Below, one piece after another: positions 4,901 to 5,143 of a stretch of DNA of 5,143 nt. Both the position numbers and the translations under genes were made by a program. This DNA is from Pseudomonadota bacterium (GTDB lineage: Bacteria > Desulfobacterota > Desulfobulbia > Desulfobulbales > DAOVYS01), in the NCBI GenBank assembly GCA_030635485.1, contig DAOVYS010000203.1:1-5143 (forward strand), given 5' to 3'. Under the pieces are notes generated by a model. That model was not told the origin of the DNA and ran no database searches. It saw only the letters and a list, made by a program, of their open reading frames with translations. Position 1 is the stretch's first letter. Each line of letters starts with the position of its first letter.

Positions 4901-5143
4901 TTATGAGCGGCTCGCTTTTATTTTCTCGATTACACGGGGGACGATTTCAAAAAGATCTCCCACAACACCATATGTTGCAACTCCGAAAATAGGCGCCTCG
5001 GGATCCTTATTAATGGCAATGATCACTTCAGAAGACTGCATGCCGACCAGATGTTGAATTGCGCCTGATATTCCGCATGCGATATATATTTTGGGGCAAA
5101 CGGTTTTCCCGGTCTGTCCGACCTGGTGCGGATAATTGATCCA
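4901..5143 (-). CDS. etfA: Electron transfer flavoprotein alpha subunit, C-terminal part (5' end beyond window)
   Basis: The last 80 residues of EtfA, the FAD-binding subunit of the EtfAB heterodimer that shuttles electrons between acyl-CoA dehydrogenases and membrane or bifurcating partners. The visible part is the conserved FAD domain: HQVGQTGKTVCPKIYIACGI (residues 6-25 of the fragment), then SGAIQHLVGM with the flavin-contacting Ser and His, AINKDPEAPIF, and ATYGVVGDLFEIVP, ending with a short Lys-rich helix and TAA at 4901. These blocks match the end of the family, so the C-terminus is complete. The frame runs open to the right edge. It sits upstream of fabG with a 51-bp gap and no terminator, so it may share the transcript with the fatty-acid genes. 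An etfB would be expected further right, but that is not visible. Confidence 0.95.
   Translation of the reverse strand, partial: WINYPHQVGQTGKTVCPKIYIACGISGAIQHLVGMQSSEVIIAINKDPEAPIFGVATYGVVGDLFEIVPRVIEKIKASRS

Overview
The window is a stretch of core-metabolism genes, all on the minus strand, so transcription runs from the right end to the left. In reading order: the 3' end of an electron-transfer flavoprotein alpha subunit (etfA, cut by the right edge), 3-oxoacyl-ACP reductase (fabG), acyl carrier protein (acpP), 3-oxoacyl-ACP synthase II (fabF), ribose-5-phosphate isomerase B (rpiB), serine hydroxymethyltransferase (glyA), and the 5' part of a ComEB-type dCMP deaminase (cut by the left edge). 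The remembered order acpP-fabF-rpiB-glyA-dCMP deaminase, usually followed by nrdR and riboflavin genes, is typical of Desulfobacterota (former Deltaproteobacteria). An ETF gene next to it points towards a Desulfobacterales-like sulfate reducer or relative. The taxonomic call is inference from gene order and protein style.

The genes join two themes. FabG, AcpP and FabF are the reductase, carrier and condensing enzyme of type II fatty-acid elongation, with EtfA serving flavin-based electron transfer to or from acyl-CoA dehydrogenases. RpiB, GlyA and dCMP deaminase supply ribose-5-phosphate, one-carbon units as methylene-tetrahydrofolate, and dUMP, which are the inputs for nucleotide and thymidylate synthesis. 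No convincing intrinsic terminator or promoter was found inside the window, so one long transcript is plausible. Gaps are 51, 213, 163, 111, 77 and 12 bp from right to left. Three consecutive genes (fabF, rpiB, glyA) start with GTG, TTG and GTG, each behind a recognisable Shine-Dalgarno sequence.

The unusual content is in the two widest gaps, on either side of acpP. Between acpP and fabF lies a 120-bp segment (3530-3649). It has 11-bp terminal inverted repeats and an exact 9-bp direct repeat on both flanks, one copy of which contains the acpP stop codon. This is the signature of a small non-autonomous transposable element (MITE-like), and removing it leaves an ordinary 34-bp operon gap. Between fabG and acpP lies a second, unrelated 125-bp imperfect palindrome (3965-4089) built from degenerate 7-bp units. 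It also looks like an inserted or hairpin-forming repeat, but no target duplication was found. The coding genes themselves look ordinary and intact, and I see no new enzymatic or defence system here.
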